Shown piece after piece: positions 43,931-54,467 of a DNA stretch of 64,000 nt. Each line of letters begins with the position of its first letter. Position 1 is the first letter of the stretch. The stretch is from Nymphaea colorata (Eukaryota > Streptophyta > Magnoliopsida > Nymphaeales > Nymphaeaceae): NCBI RefSeq assembly GCF_008831285.2, contig NC_045151.1:1855544-1919543 (forward strand). The letters are read 5' to 3'. The notes below the pieces were generated by a model, which was given only the letters and a program-made list of their open reading frames with translations, was not told where the DNA came from and searched no databases. The position numbers and the translations under genes were made by a program.

Positions 43931-44943
43931 GTAAGATTTTCAAAAAGTGCCTTGAAAGCTTTAAAAACATGACTGACGTCTGATTTTTTTTTCATCAAAT
44001 AAATCCAAGTATATCTTGAAAAGGCATCCATAAAAATCACATAGTACTTAAAACCATTCACACTCTCCACTGGGGCTGGACCCCATACATCAGAATAAAT
44101 GAGTTCAAGCGGGCGTTTCACCTTACTTGAAATAGCATTAAATGAAAGTTTATGACTCTTAGCTTTTTGACAAGCTTCACACAAATAATTTAAACAATCA
44201 TTATAATAAGACAAATCACACTTGTTCAAAACCTTCTTAACAATGGAAAATGAAGGGTGACCAAGTCTTTTGTGCCACTGCCCAATAGTATGTCTTTCTC
44301 CAAGTTGTGCTTCCTTTTTTCTGCTACTAAGGTCTATCTTATATAGTCCATCCCTGCTCGTTCCTTGATGAAGAATTTTTCTCATTCCCTGCTGCTTAAC
44401 ATAGCACGTATTAGGATGAAACTCAAAATAGACTCCATTATCCTTAGAAAAACGTTGTACAGATAACAAGTTTCTTGTTATTTTGGGTACATGAAGGAGA
44501 TCATTTAAAACTAAATTTTGAGATGTCTTTGAAGAACCAATATGAAAAATTCTCAAACCTGATCCATCTCCGATTTTTACTGCATCTCCACCTTTGTATT
44601 TGGCATGAATGGACAAGTTATTGATATCATTGGTGATGTGATGAGTCGCACCAGAGTCAGGATACCAATTGTCATCTCCAATGTCTTGATTCAGAGTGCT
44701 AGAAGAAACTGCATGATATGCTTGAGGAGACGTTGTCTCTTTTTCTTTAAGCAAATTAGTATATGACCAACAAAACTTTGCAATATGACCAACTTTTCCA
44801 CATATTTGGCACACAAGACGATCACCTTTGTATTGATCACTTTTCCGGACTCCTCCTCCAGATTGGTAGTTGTTTCTACCATGACCTCTGTAGTTGGTTT
44901 GCTTGTTGTAAACTTGTTTTGAGGCAATATTTGCAGCCGGCAT
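43918..44943 (-). pseudogene. Copia zinc knuckle, protease and integrase N-terminal part
   Basis: An uninterrupted 341-codon stretch. The zinc knuckle LVCQICGKVGHIAKFC (CX2CX4HX4C) lies near residues 44-58. Protease follows with DDNWYPDSGATHHITND (active-site DSG) and VKIGDGSGLRIFHIGSS. The GAG-pre-integrase and HHCC finger read WHKRLGHPSFSIVKKVLN and LCEACQKAKSHKLSF. The integrase core starts PLELIYSDVWGPAP then YYVIFMDAFSRYTWIYLMKK. It ends at the frameshift near 43925. Confidence 0.85.
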
Positions 44944-44988
44944 AATAGATTCAAAAGTTTGAGAATCATCTTCTTTTAAGTTGGCTTC

Positions 44989-45639
44989 TTATATGAGAAG
45001 AAGCCCATGAAGTTCGTTCAAAGAGACAGGGTCCTTTCGAGTTTCCATACTGACTTTAAAAGCAAGATATTCACTTGGCAATCCTCTAAGAATTTGAAGA
45101 ACAAGATCATCTTCATCAACAGGTTTGGATGCAATGGCTAATTGATGAGCAATAGATTTTGCTTTGTTTATATAAACATCCATAGAACTAGACCCCTTTT
45201 TCAAATCTTGAAACTGTGATTTTAACTTCATTATTCGAGCCCTAGATTGAGTGGCATATGACTGCCTAAAAGCGCTCCAAACCTCTAGAGAGGTTTTTAA
45301 ACCAATAATTTGGGTATGTATTGCTTCAGATAGAGAGGACTTAATCCAACTCAAAAGTAGTTGATCATTTCTCAACCATTCAATATATTCTGAACTAATT
45401 TCAGTTGTTCCACTTCTAAACATTGACGGAGCAGGTTTGCTTCCATCAATATATCTCATAAGACCAAATGAGATCAAAATTGAAGTGAATTGATATTCCC
45501 AAATAAGATAATTTTCAGCATTTAACTTGATGGTGAGGAAATGCTGTAAATTGCTTGGGCACTGAAGAGGAGAAGCAAGAAAATTCATACCCGTATCAGA
45601 GTTGACTCCCGTATTTGATGATGCTTCTTGATTTGCCAT
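44989..45639 (-). pseudogene. Copia gag N-terminal part
   Basis: Starting at the second in-frame methionine, MANQEASSNTGVNSDTG is the more typical copia gag start, although the frame is open to an ATG 18 bases earlier. It continues with LNAENYLIWEYQFTSILISF, LRNDQLLLSWIKSSLSEAI, VWSAFRQSYATQSRARIMKL and RGLPSEYLAFKVSM, the UBN2-type gag domain. One in-frame stop (at about 44989) separates it from the zinc knuckle part in the same frame; gag and pol were otherwise one reading frame. Confidence 0.85.
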
Positions 45640-45706
45640 GAGAATGAAACGCGGCAATACAAGATGTAATCCTTAGGATCTAGCAGCAACACTAACAAGG
45701 ACCAGT

Positions 45707-45719
45707 GGCTCTGATACCA
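45707..45719 (-). promoter_or_regulatory. Primer-binding site of the minus-strand copia element
   Basis: On the minus strand this reads TGGTATCAGAGCC, a perfect initiator-methionine tRNA type site directly adjoining the LTR. Confidence 0.9.
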
Positions 45720-46042
45720 TGTAAAAAATCAAAATGAAGAAATAATTAAAGGGACATAATATTTTAAAGTGGTTTAGCCAATAGGCCTACGTCCACTACT
45801 CTATCATTTCTTGCTTGCCTTCCTTTGGTGGAGATGCTCATTTATATAGAGGAGTTACATAAGGGGTCTCTAGTTCCCAAGAGACATGACTTTTCATCTT
45901 TCAACATACATGACTTTTCATCCCTCAAGAGACATGACTTTTCATCTTTCAACATACATGACTTTTCATCCCTCAAGAGACATGACTTTTTCATCTCTCA
46001 AGAGACATGTCTTTTCATCTCCTAAGAGACATGACTTTTCAT
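45720..46042 (-). repeat. Second 5' LTR copy, truncated
   Basis: Collinear with the other LTRs from the primer-binding-site end through six complete and one partial 24-bp units, then breaks inside a unit at about 46042. Confidence 0.85.
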
Positions 46043-46051
46043 CTGATACTA

Positions 46052-46471
46052 TGTAAGAAATCAAAATGAAGAAATAATTAAAGGGACATAATATTTCAAA
46101 GTGGTTCAGCCAATAGGCCTACGTCCACTACTCTATCATTTCTTGCTTGCCTTCCTTTGGTGGAGAGGCTCATTTATATAGAAGAGTTACATAAGGGGTC
46201 TCTAGTTCCCAAGAGACATGACTTTTCATCTTTCAACATACATGACTTTTCATCCCTCAAGAGACATGACTTTTCATTTCTCAAGAGACATGTCTTTTCA
46301 TCTCCTAAGAGACATGACTTTTCATCATCTCTCAAGAGACATGTCTTTTCATCTTCTAAGAGACATGACTTTTCATCTTCCAACAGACATGACTTTTCAT
46401 CTCTCAAGAGATATTACTTTTCATCTCCCAAGTAATACACATTGAGAGCCTTCTTGGTGTTTCTGTTAACA
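46052..46471 (-). repeat. Outer 5' LTR, complete
   Basis: 420 bp, from TGTAAGAAATC to CTGTTAACA on the plus strand; in element orientation it begins TGTTAACAG. It contains nine repeat units, one of which is 27 bp because of an extra ATC triplet. Confidence 0.85.
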
Positions 46472-47084
46472 TTGCCCACCTGAGATTCAATCCATGAATG
46501 CAGTTTTCCGCGTGCACTATGCATGATATTAGTCCAGTCTATATTCAATTGATATATGTGGTTTTATGCATAATGTTAGCATCAAAACGCATAGTTTAGT
46601 TGATCAAATTGGCAAGCTAATAAAAATCTAATCATCAAAACATATATATTCTGTAATGTCTGGTACATATTTGTTTGGTGCACTTTTGCAATCTATATAT
46701 GAGGTCTTTTGGAATCTTATGTAATTTAATTCTTTTGTTAACAATATGGTTATGGGGCCCTTTTCCTCAGCAGATTCATATTCCAGTCAAGATAAAAAAT
46801 CATGGAACAGTTAAAAGAATTTGATACAAATATCATGTAAGTGCACCAAACAAACATGCACCAGAAGGATTTTTCGAATTTTTTCCCCTAAATGAGGGGA
46901 AACAGAAAGATTACAGCTTGAATGGAGTACATAATCGAATTAGTTTACCATTTAATTTGATTCGAATATGCCAATTTGGTCTGATGTGGGTTTGGATAAC
47001 AATACTAATCCGCTTGCTTGCTGCCTGATGAATATGGCTACGCAGGTCGCCCTACACAAAATTGGAAGCTTCCCACTTTGGTAC
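46472..47084. other. Spacer, nothing recognised
   Basis: AT-rich DNA without coding signal. Confidence 0.4.
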
Positions 47085-47440
47085 AAAGGCTGCACACAAG
47101 TTGAATTGAGCTTGAATTGGGCCGGTTCAAGCTCAAACTCAGAGTCAAGGTGGACAAAACAAGATCGAACTTGACTCAAAAATACAATGTCGAACTTATT
47201 GAACTTGTTTATGTTAAGTACGTTTTGTTTCTTTTAACTCATTTAACTTCATTAAATCGTTTAGTTGCTAATTCATTTAATTGCTTTCTCTTTATAATTT
47301 AACATTTATTATGTAGTTGAGTCAAGTCGACTTCTTACAACTTGAACTCTACTCGTTTAACATACCGACTCGTTTATAGACGAGTCGAGTTTTAAGGAAT
47401 GAGTTTGAATCGAGATTGAGTTAGCTATTGGGCACCCTCA
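47085..47440. mobile_element. hAT-like MITE, GAGCTCGA family, copy D, diverged
   Basis: The left end AAAGGCTGCACACAAG matches TAGGGCTGCACACGAG-type ends. The interior has TTGAGCTTGAATTGGGCC, GACTCGTTTATAGACGAGTC and similar words. The right end TTGGGCACCCTCA is a poor inverse. No target duplication. Confidence 0.5.
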
Positions 47441-47613
47441 AATTAAGTACATAATCCAACAGCTTACCACATTTTTTTTAGAGTCAGCCAATTGAGGCAG
47501 ATTTTGGTTCCAATTACAATACTGATCTTTTGAGAAAGATTTTGTTTTCGGGACGGAGATTTTTCTTTATTTCCATGATTCTCGGCTCATTCGGCTGATT
47601 CATATCTTGCAGC

Positions 47614-48697
47614 CAGTGGCGGCACGCCAGCCCAAGTTAGATATATATAGATTCATATATATGTTTGAATTTCACTAGTTTTTTTTTATGTTTGTTCAAT
47701 TGTTCTAATTATTTTTTGCTCTTTATATGATTTTCTTTATATTCGTTTACGCATTACTTAGTCTATTTTTTTTTTTCAATATGCTTTTGTTGTTCTCATG
47801 TCAAGATTTAGATGCCTTAATCGTGCCTAATTTGATTTTCAAGATCTATTTCAAATTTTAGATTTACCATACAGGTTAACTAAGAAAACGTGAACACCAT
47901 TTATGACAGTGAAGGAGCCAAGCATTTAGTCCATTTACATATTAGAACAGTCACTTGATTTAGTTTGTTACATGTTAGTGCCTCTCGAATCTCGACTATA
48001 AGATCTTTAATTTCCATGATCTAAAATTTGAATCAGTATATATTAGTGCCCTACAACCAAAAATTTTCTGAGTTCGCCACTTATTTATTTATGAATCTAC
48101 GATTACTTTCATAAGAGAAAAAGAAAAAGATCTCAACTCTGCATCTGAAAAGGCATGTCATGTTAATCTCTGTCTTCTGATGTGTTCTTTGTGCTCGACA
48201 GCACATGCTTTGCTTCTACTCTTTCATGAGGACGAGTTCGATAGAACCCGATACCTTCCACTTGGGTCGCGCCCCACCACTTTCCTCTGCCTCCAGCCCG
48301 CTTTCACTAAATTAATCTCTTTGTTTCGGCGCAGCTCTTCGCTTCCGTCTCCTCTGCCTTTGCTGCTCCTGCCTCCTGCTATGCTTCTTTGTTTCTTTTC
48401 TTAACTATTTGTAGGAACTTAAGAGGAAGCGGTGAATCTGATAGCACTTAACGTATATGATTTTTCCAGAATCTCAGTTTTCAAATTTGTCTAATTTATG
48501 AAGGATTTTTGTTTGGCGATCTGAATCGCGCTTGACGAATGAGGAGATCAAAGCTTCGCCAAACATCCCTCAATGTTTGTTTATTTTTACATTAGTATGT
48601 GCAAATATTTGCTTTGTCCTATATGTGAGTGCCCTTTCGTATGTGAAAATCTATGAATGGGTGCCCCCTCCAGAAAACTTTTCTGGCTCCGCCACTG
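47614..48697. mobile_element. hAT-type element, about 1.1 kb, non-autonomous
   Basis: The left end CAGTGGCGGCACGCCAG and the reverse complement of the right end CAGTGGCGGAGCCAG share a perfect first nine bases. Identical 8-bp repeats CTTGCAGC flank it at 47606-47613 and 48698-48705, the duplication size of hAT transposons. CAGTGGCGGA.CCAG ends are common on plant hAT elements. No transposase is seen. At 48066-48083 the sequence TTTTCTGAGTTCGCCACTT resembles another right end, suggesting a nested or composite structure. A pyrimidine-rich open frame at 48180-48404 has no recognised domain. Confidence 0.75.
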
Positions 48698-48705
48698 CTT
48701 GCAGC

Positions 48706-49140
48706 TGCTGACCTTGAAGCTGATCCACATTCCAAAAGTTGCAAATCTAACATCTCCTTGTCTTCTCTTACTTTCCAAACAGATGGTTCTTCACCGAAGA
48801 GAACATTCTCCTACAGGAGCGCGAACGTTGTTCTTCTTGGGCCAAGAGACCTTTTTTAGGCACAAGTGATCATGACTCCCATCACGTTGTTGATCTACAT
48901 TCACGTGCTGTTGCTGCTCTCCTCCGTGCATCTAACAATTTGCATGATGCATGGAATTAATGTTGCCCGTTGCATGCAAAAGTTACCCGATGCATGCAAC
49001 TCGTCACTTTAGAACGTAATCATAGGTCTTTGTAAAGGAGATACAAGCAAAAATCATGTAGAGAATAAAATCTAGCAAACGAACACACAATTTAATATGG
49101 AAAAACCCCAACTTGGGAAAAGAGACATGGGAACCAGCGT
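48706..49140. other. Spacer, nothing recognised
   Basis: Short open frames only. GATGCATGGAATTAATGTTG and related GCATGCAAAAGTTACCCGATG words repeat GATGCATG several times at 48950-49000. Confidence 0.4.
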
Positions 49141-49145
49141 TGCAA

Positions 49146-49330
49146 GGGTGGAGCCAGAGAGAGGCAGGGGCCTTCGCCCCTCCTTAAAAAAATAAAAAAA
49201 TAAAAATAAAAAAAATTGTCATACGTAAAAATTTTTGAAAAAATCATATTTCAACTCTTATTAAAATTTTGAAGCTATAATTTGACCCATCTCATAAAAA
49301 ATTTCTTCGCACCTAAAAAGTTCCACTTGA
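49146..49330. mobile_element. Left-end fragment of a GGTGGAGCCAG-type element
   Basis: AGGGTGGAGCCAGAGAGAGG followed by CAGGGGCCTTCGCCCCTCCT and an A-rich tract is typical of one end of a common plant repeat. No partner end found. Confidence 0.3.
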
Positions 49331-49455
49331 ACAGGTAAAAGTGGCATACAAGAGATGTTTCTCCTTCTCTTCTAATCCAAAATCAGCACATTCAACACTT
49401 GTATAATGGACTAAGTTGCAGCCTAATAACAACAAGAGACAAATGAAACAAGAGA

Positions 49456-49460
<5 letters not shown>

Positions 49461-49502
<42 letters not shown>

Positions 49503-49528
49503 AACACACACACACACACACACACACA
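49461..49528. repeat. (CT)n(CA)n microsatellite
   Basis: About 20 CT then about 13 CA dinucleotides with a short GCAA break. A 16-base sequence ACAAGAGATGTTTCTC just before it also occurs at 49348. Confidence 0.9.
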
Positions 49529-50580
49529 AAGGGCAACTGGTCAACTTTTGATGTATTTATAAGACTGCTTAAACTAATGCTTAGGAATCACAAAGAACAA
49601 TAATTTACGAGCACATGCTTCATGAATTAAAAACATTAAATATTTCGCCAAAGGCGATCCTATCCTCAATAAAATAACCTTCTAGCTAGAAAATAGTTTT
49701 CCGTAATCTTCTTTGTTTTTTTTTATCGGTCTTTTCAGTACTTCATCTTTTTTATGTGTGACTAAAGGCAAAAATCAAATTGGGAAAAAAATGTGTGAGA
49801 GATATCATAATGGACTTAAAATATGTGATCAGCGGAATTTCTTTCTTAAGAGATTATTTGTTTTCTAACGGGTGACAATCATCTTTTTTTTGTTTTTGTT
49901 TTTGTTTGTTAACACACTTTTCATTCATGAAGCAAGCACTTACAAGTTGTTTGTCAACTTAGCAATTGTTTATAATTTCTCTTAAAGTAATTGTCTTCGA
50001 ACAATGATGTTTAAATTCTCCACAATTTTATTGCAAAAGTTGCACAACAAAACGAAGCTTAAGACCAAATGGCAATGTATAATATGTCTTTTCTTTAACC
50101 TTTCAAAAAGCTGGATATTTTTGGAGGCCCTAAGTTCACTGTCGGCAAGGCCACATGGCTAAAATGGCGTAAATCTTGGCATCATGTATACCATCACTAA
50201 ATCTCAGTCGGATCAACTCTAAGCTCTTACTCACTTGTACCTTTCTCTTTGAACGTCAAATTCTCGAGGGGTACAGTTATCTAGTTTTGTCCCTGCAATC
50301 AAGGGAGTTTGAATGTTCAGCAGATCACAAACATTTTGGCTTCAATGTAAAGACAAAAGGAAAGCATTTTATTTACATATTCCTGGAGATCTAGGAAGAG
50401 AATGGAAAATCACGCTCAAAATCGTTCACGAAATGATACGACAACAACGTGCCTCCAATGCAACCTGCTGGGGTCTGGAAGAATGTAAGATTTAAATCAT
50501 AAACTCAGCATTTTTATATTTTTCTACGGTCCTTTTTAAGCATATAAAATGCTTTTCAGGTCGAGCGATGGCATGCCCAG
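49529..50580. other. Spacer, nothing recognised
   Basis: AT-rich DNA. No coding or repeat feature that I can support. Confidence 0.4.
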
Positions 50581-50585
50581 CTATG

Positions 50586-50815
50586 CTAGTCTCTTTGAAG
50601 CGAGTGCAAGGGATTACCTAAAGTGAAAAAGTTTGGACGGTTTATTACATTGAAAAAGATGTGCTTCAAAGTTGATTTGTGGGGTTTTTGAGACATTTGA
50701 TAGGAAATTCTTGTAGAAGATATTAAACGTAGAAGATATTGAATCCACATCCATATAAGTTTAGCAGCTATAATGGCCACAAATGGATACTTTGCTTTAG
50801 AGCCAGAGCAAGCTA
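50586..50815 (-). pseudogene. Small copia RNase H fragment
   Basis: The minus-strand frame reads ACSGSKAKYPFVAIIAAKLI then WMWIQYLLRLI, matching the copia RNase H segment RSSSEAEYRA...AELIW...LLREL. A 22-base stretch GATACTTTGCTTTAGAGCC AGA (50786-50807) is identical to one in the copia fragment near 16356, supporting shared origin. Only this piece survives. Confidence 0.5.
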
Positions 50816-52259
50816 CAGCATTTTGTTTCTTGAAGCTCCATAAAAGGACATTAGGCTAAAAATAGACAGCATAACCCCCTATTTGATTTCCAATCATGTG
50901 CCAGTATTTGCTATAAAAAACCATTCAGCCACTTACCAGTCAATGGAAATGCCGAGCTATGTGAAAAACAGACAAGTAGAGAAATCTTGAGCATCTAAAG
51001 TACCACATTCTGATAAGATTGTGTACAGAAGACCATAGTTGACCTCAGAATAATGACACTACTCTTTCTCATCTACAAACATGATTAATCACGATGTGTT
51101 CCAATCATGCCAATGAACAGATGCCTTAATCAGAGGAAACAGCTCCGCAAGGTCATACTTGCACTGCAACATGCAAACATTTAAATATCATTATGCGAGT
51201 ATAATGAAGTACGTCCGAGAGACTCAAGAAGGCATGTAATGTATGGGACAGTTATCTTTTCCAACAAAAATTGCCATGTCTTTGCAAAATCAGTTCAAAC
51301 CATAGTCACCAATAGCTTTCTCAGCAAGGTTTTTCTCAGGATATTTTTCAATATCTGTATCTTCTTGGGAAACTATCAGGAAGATCCCAGCAATTTTAAA
51401 AATATAAAGAAAAAAAAGAGAAATTTTTACTACTACCTTTCTTATAAACATATAAATAAACAAGCATGTAAACTTATCCAAAAATATTGTCACAAATGTC
51501 ATTCTCGGGTTACCAGCAAGGATGTTTCCAGATATTAAACAGGAAGTTCTAAAATCTGAAGAAACTAGCGAATCAAACAGCTAAAATATATAAAAAGAAT
51601 AGTAGAACAATTTTTGAAAATCTAAAATTTCTACTATTTTTTTTACAAAACATTAATCAAAAAACAAACAGTTAGTAAAATATTAAAAGAAATGTAATAT
51701 TTTAGATATATATTGAGAAAAAATTCCACATGAATACAATAAAAATGCAATATCTTCATTTTGGCATTTTTACCAAAATGTTTTTGATTTGTCTCTTTTT
51801 TGTTTTTATTAAATATCCCTTTTTCATGTTCTTCTGAAAAAGCAGCAATGTTCGTGACCTGTTTAAGACATAAATCATAAATGAAACAAAATCAAAACAT
51901 AAAATGCTTAAGGACATGAAAAGATTTGTAAAAGATTGGGAATACCTTGGTGCCATAGCATGAGATTTTTGCTCTTGATGATATTCTGAAGATATCAAAC
52001 ACTATAACCAGGATAGTTTCATAACAGAGTATCTGTGACTACGGTTCAAACTCAAGAGCAAAAAGAAATGTCAATTATTAGGCCTGTTGGCCAGCCTATG
52101 AGACAACACTAGAAGATGATACAAGAAAACCCAACTATCCTATAACAACTGGATTATAATACCAGGAATTTATCTCACCAGAAAGTCAGAAACTAAATCA
52201 TGGACAAATAGATTCAAGTTCTACAGCAGATATTATCAGCTACCAAGCAAAATCTTTAC
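50816..52259. other. Downstream flank of the intact gene, nothing recognised
   Basis: AT-rich, with short open frames lacking domains. It probably contains the 3' UTR and terminator of the minus-strand gene ending at 52260, but no definite poly-A signal is chosen. Confidence 0.4.
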
Positions 52260-52652
52260 CTAGTAGTAACGAGGATTAGTGTCATAAATTCGCCCTCCTG
52301 GATATGGTCCTCTCACATCATATGCAGGATTTCTAGGATGAGGATGAGAAGCATTCCCATATGATTGCATCCGCTCTCTGTATGCATCATAAGCTCTCGT
52401 AGGGTAACCTTGGGGCCCATCACCAAAAGAAGCCCCATAGCCATGAAGATCACCAGCTCCCACGCTACCATGTTGGTACTGACTCCGTGCAGCATGTTGG
52501 TATTGCTGATGACGCAATTGTGCTTCTCGACGTATAAGATCTTCTAGCTGGTTCCTATGTCGTGCCCATATCGTAGACAGCTTAGCTTGATATTGTTCAT
52601 CAATTTCTCTCATTCTCTATAAGAGAACAAATTAAAACATCAGAATGCATGG

Positions 52653-52698
<46 letters not shown>

Positions 52699-54425
52699 CC
52701 CCCCCCCCCCCCCCACACCCACAACCCCAACACACACATACATGGAATCGTGGGACAAACTTTAAAAAATAAATTAATTGAAACCTTTAGATGCCTTGCG
52801 CTTTCTTCCTTTTCTGCATCTTGTTGTTCTGTGGTCAACCTCAAAGTTTCATCCATGAACTTCTGGTCAAGAGCTTCCAAAGTCTCAGGTAATTGTGCTT
52901 CCTCATAACCAATTTCCATGTCTTGCTCATGATGATCTGAGGCTCTTGTGTCAGTGTTACTTGGTGCCTTCTCCATTACTGAGTTCAGATCAGATTTTTG
53001 TCCTTGATAGGAGTTGATGTTTTCAGGGCCTGGGCGTGCACATGCAATGTCAACAAGTAAAAGCTAAAGATAGTGCTTGAAAGAAAGAGTTGAAAGAGTT
53101 TGTGGTTTCAGGGCCATGATCTGTATCGGACATGCCATTGAGTATAAATTAGACATAGTTTACATACATCTTAAAAGGCCTAGATGTTTAATTGACTCGA
53201 TTCTCAAAATATAATTGATGCGAAGTGGCAACAGGACTAAGGAAAACTGTAGAGTCAAAAACAGAAAAGGACATAAGATACAGGATGGGACCGATGGGTC
53301 AAAGTTCAGACTCACGACAACCAGCCATTTGACAAATCCAAACATAATCCATGCACCCAAACCCAAAACAATGAAGTGCCTAGTCAAGCCATGCTATTGT
53401 TTACCAAAGTTACAGAACTAAGTCAAGAATGGTTTTTCTCCTTTCACAAGTTCCAGGGCTTGCAAGCATTCCAACAAACATGGCTTGCATTCCACTTAAT
53501 GCCTAGTATTACCCAAAAATTAAAATTTGTCAAGAGTTTATGATCTGAAATGTCATAGTAGACCATTTTGGTCACGCCTGGTTGGAATCTAGGTATATGT
53601 GTATTTGCAATTTTGTTTCTAAACGCATATAAGAAAATGTGCTGTTCTACCTTTTCCTTTGAAGAAAATACAGGAAATGCTCTTATTAGCCTAACAAAAC
53701 ACCATGCATCTATCAGCATGAACAAAATCCTATGGTCTGATGGCTTCATAACTGAGGCCTTTATGTTGGTCACTGACTGCAACCCTTTGAGGACGTTGCA
53801 CTTTTCCAAAACGAGGTTTGCAAGCATGTGAACTCCAAAGGCATTTAACCAGCCTCTCTAACTAATTCTGAAGAATTTTAAAACCATTGGTACTTTTCGT
53901 ATAAGACCAATAACAAAACCAGGAAACACCCAAATGTTGGCAAAATCAAGCCTCCAACCTTAATGCCCAAAAGGTATTGAAGAACCTTGTTTCTTCAACA
54001 CAATGTCCTCCCATTATAGACACACAGATCCAACATTCCAAGTTTCTGTAGAAAACAAGTAATACACTCGTTATATATTAAGAAAGCTCCAGTTTCCTCA
54101 AGTAGATTCAGAAACGAATTTGACCTCACTTATTGAAAATCATGTTTTTTGATGTGCACAGAACGGCATTTATCAGATTAAATCTAAAAGAGCAGATGAG
54201 CTTCACGTTCAGAAAACTAAAGGTCAACATATTACATGTTTTGACTTGTAATGAATAGAATGGATTTGAGAAGTTAAAAATCAACAGACTAAACTTTCAC
54301 GGACATGTAAAATACGATCTATGAACCATAAATATGTGCAATGTCAACCTTTTTGGTTCTTGGTCATGCAATGTTCATCCATACGGTACATTATGGAGTA
54401 CATATTTCTAGATGGCATTGTAATA

Positions 54426-54467
<42 letters not shown>

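Larger units (their letters stand above)
41178..46471 (-). mobile_element. Ty1/copia insertion with three LTRs, minus strand
   Basis: In element orientation: full LTR (46471 down to 46052), a 9-base scar matching the primer-binding site (46043-46051), a second LTR lacking its first part (46042 down to 45720), primer-binding site (45719-45707), gag, protease, integrase, reverse transcriptase, RNase H, and the 3' LTR (41540 down to 41178). The domain order is copia. About six in-frame stops and one frameshift interrupt the coding region, but most of it stays in a single frame, so the element is younger than the 13-16 kb remnants. I could not find a 5-bp target duplication at the outer edges. 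Confidence 0.85.

Noticed and set aside
41283-46445. Repeated KRHDFSSL and RDEKSCLL proteins on both strands
   Set aside because: They are artefacts of the 24-bp tandem repeat in the copia LTRs, whose length is a multiple of three.
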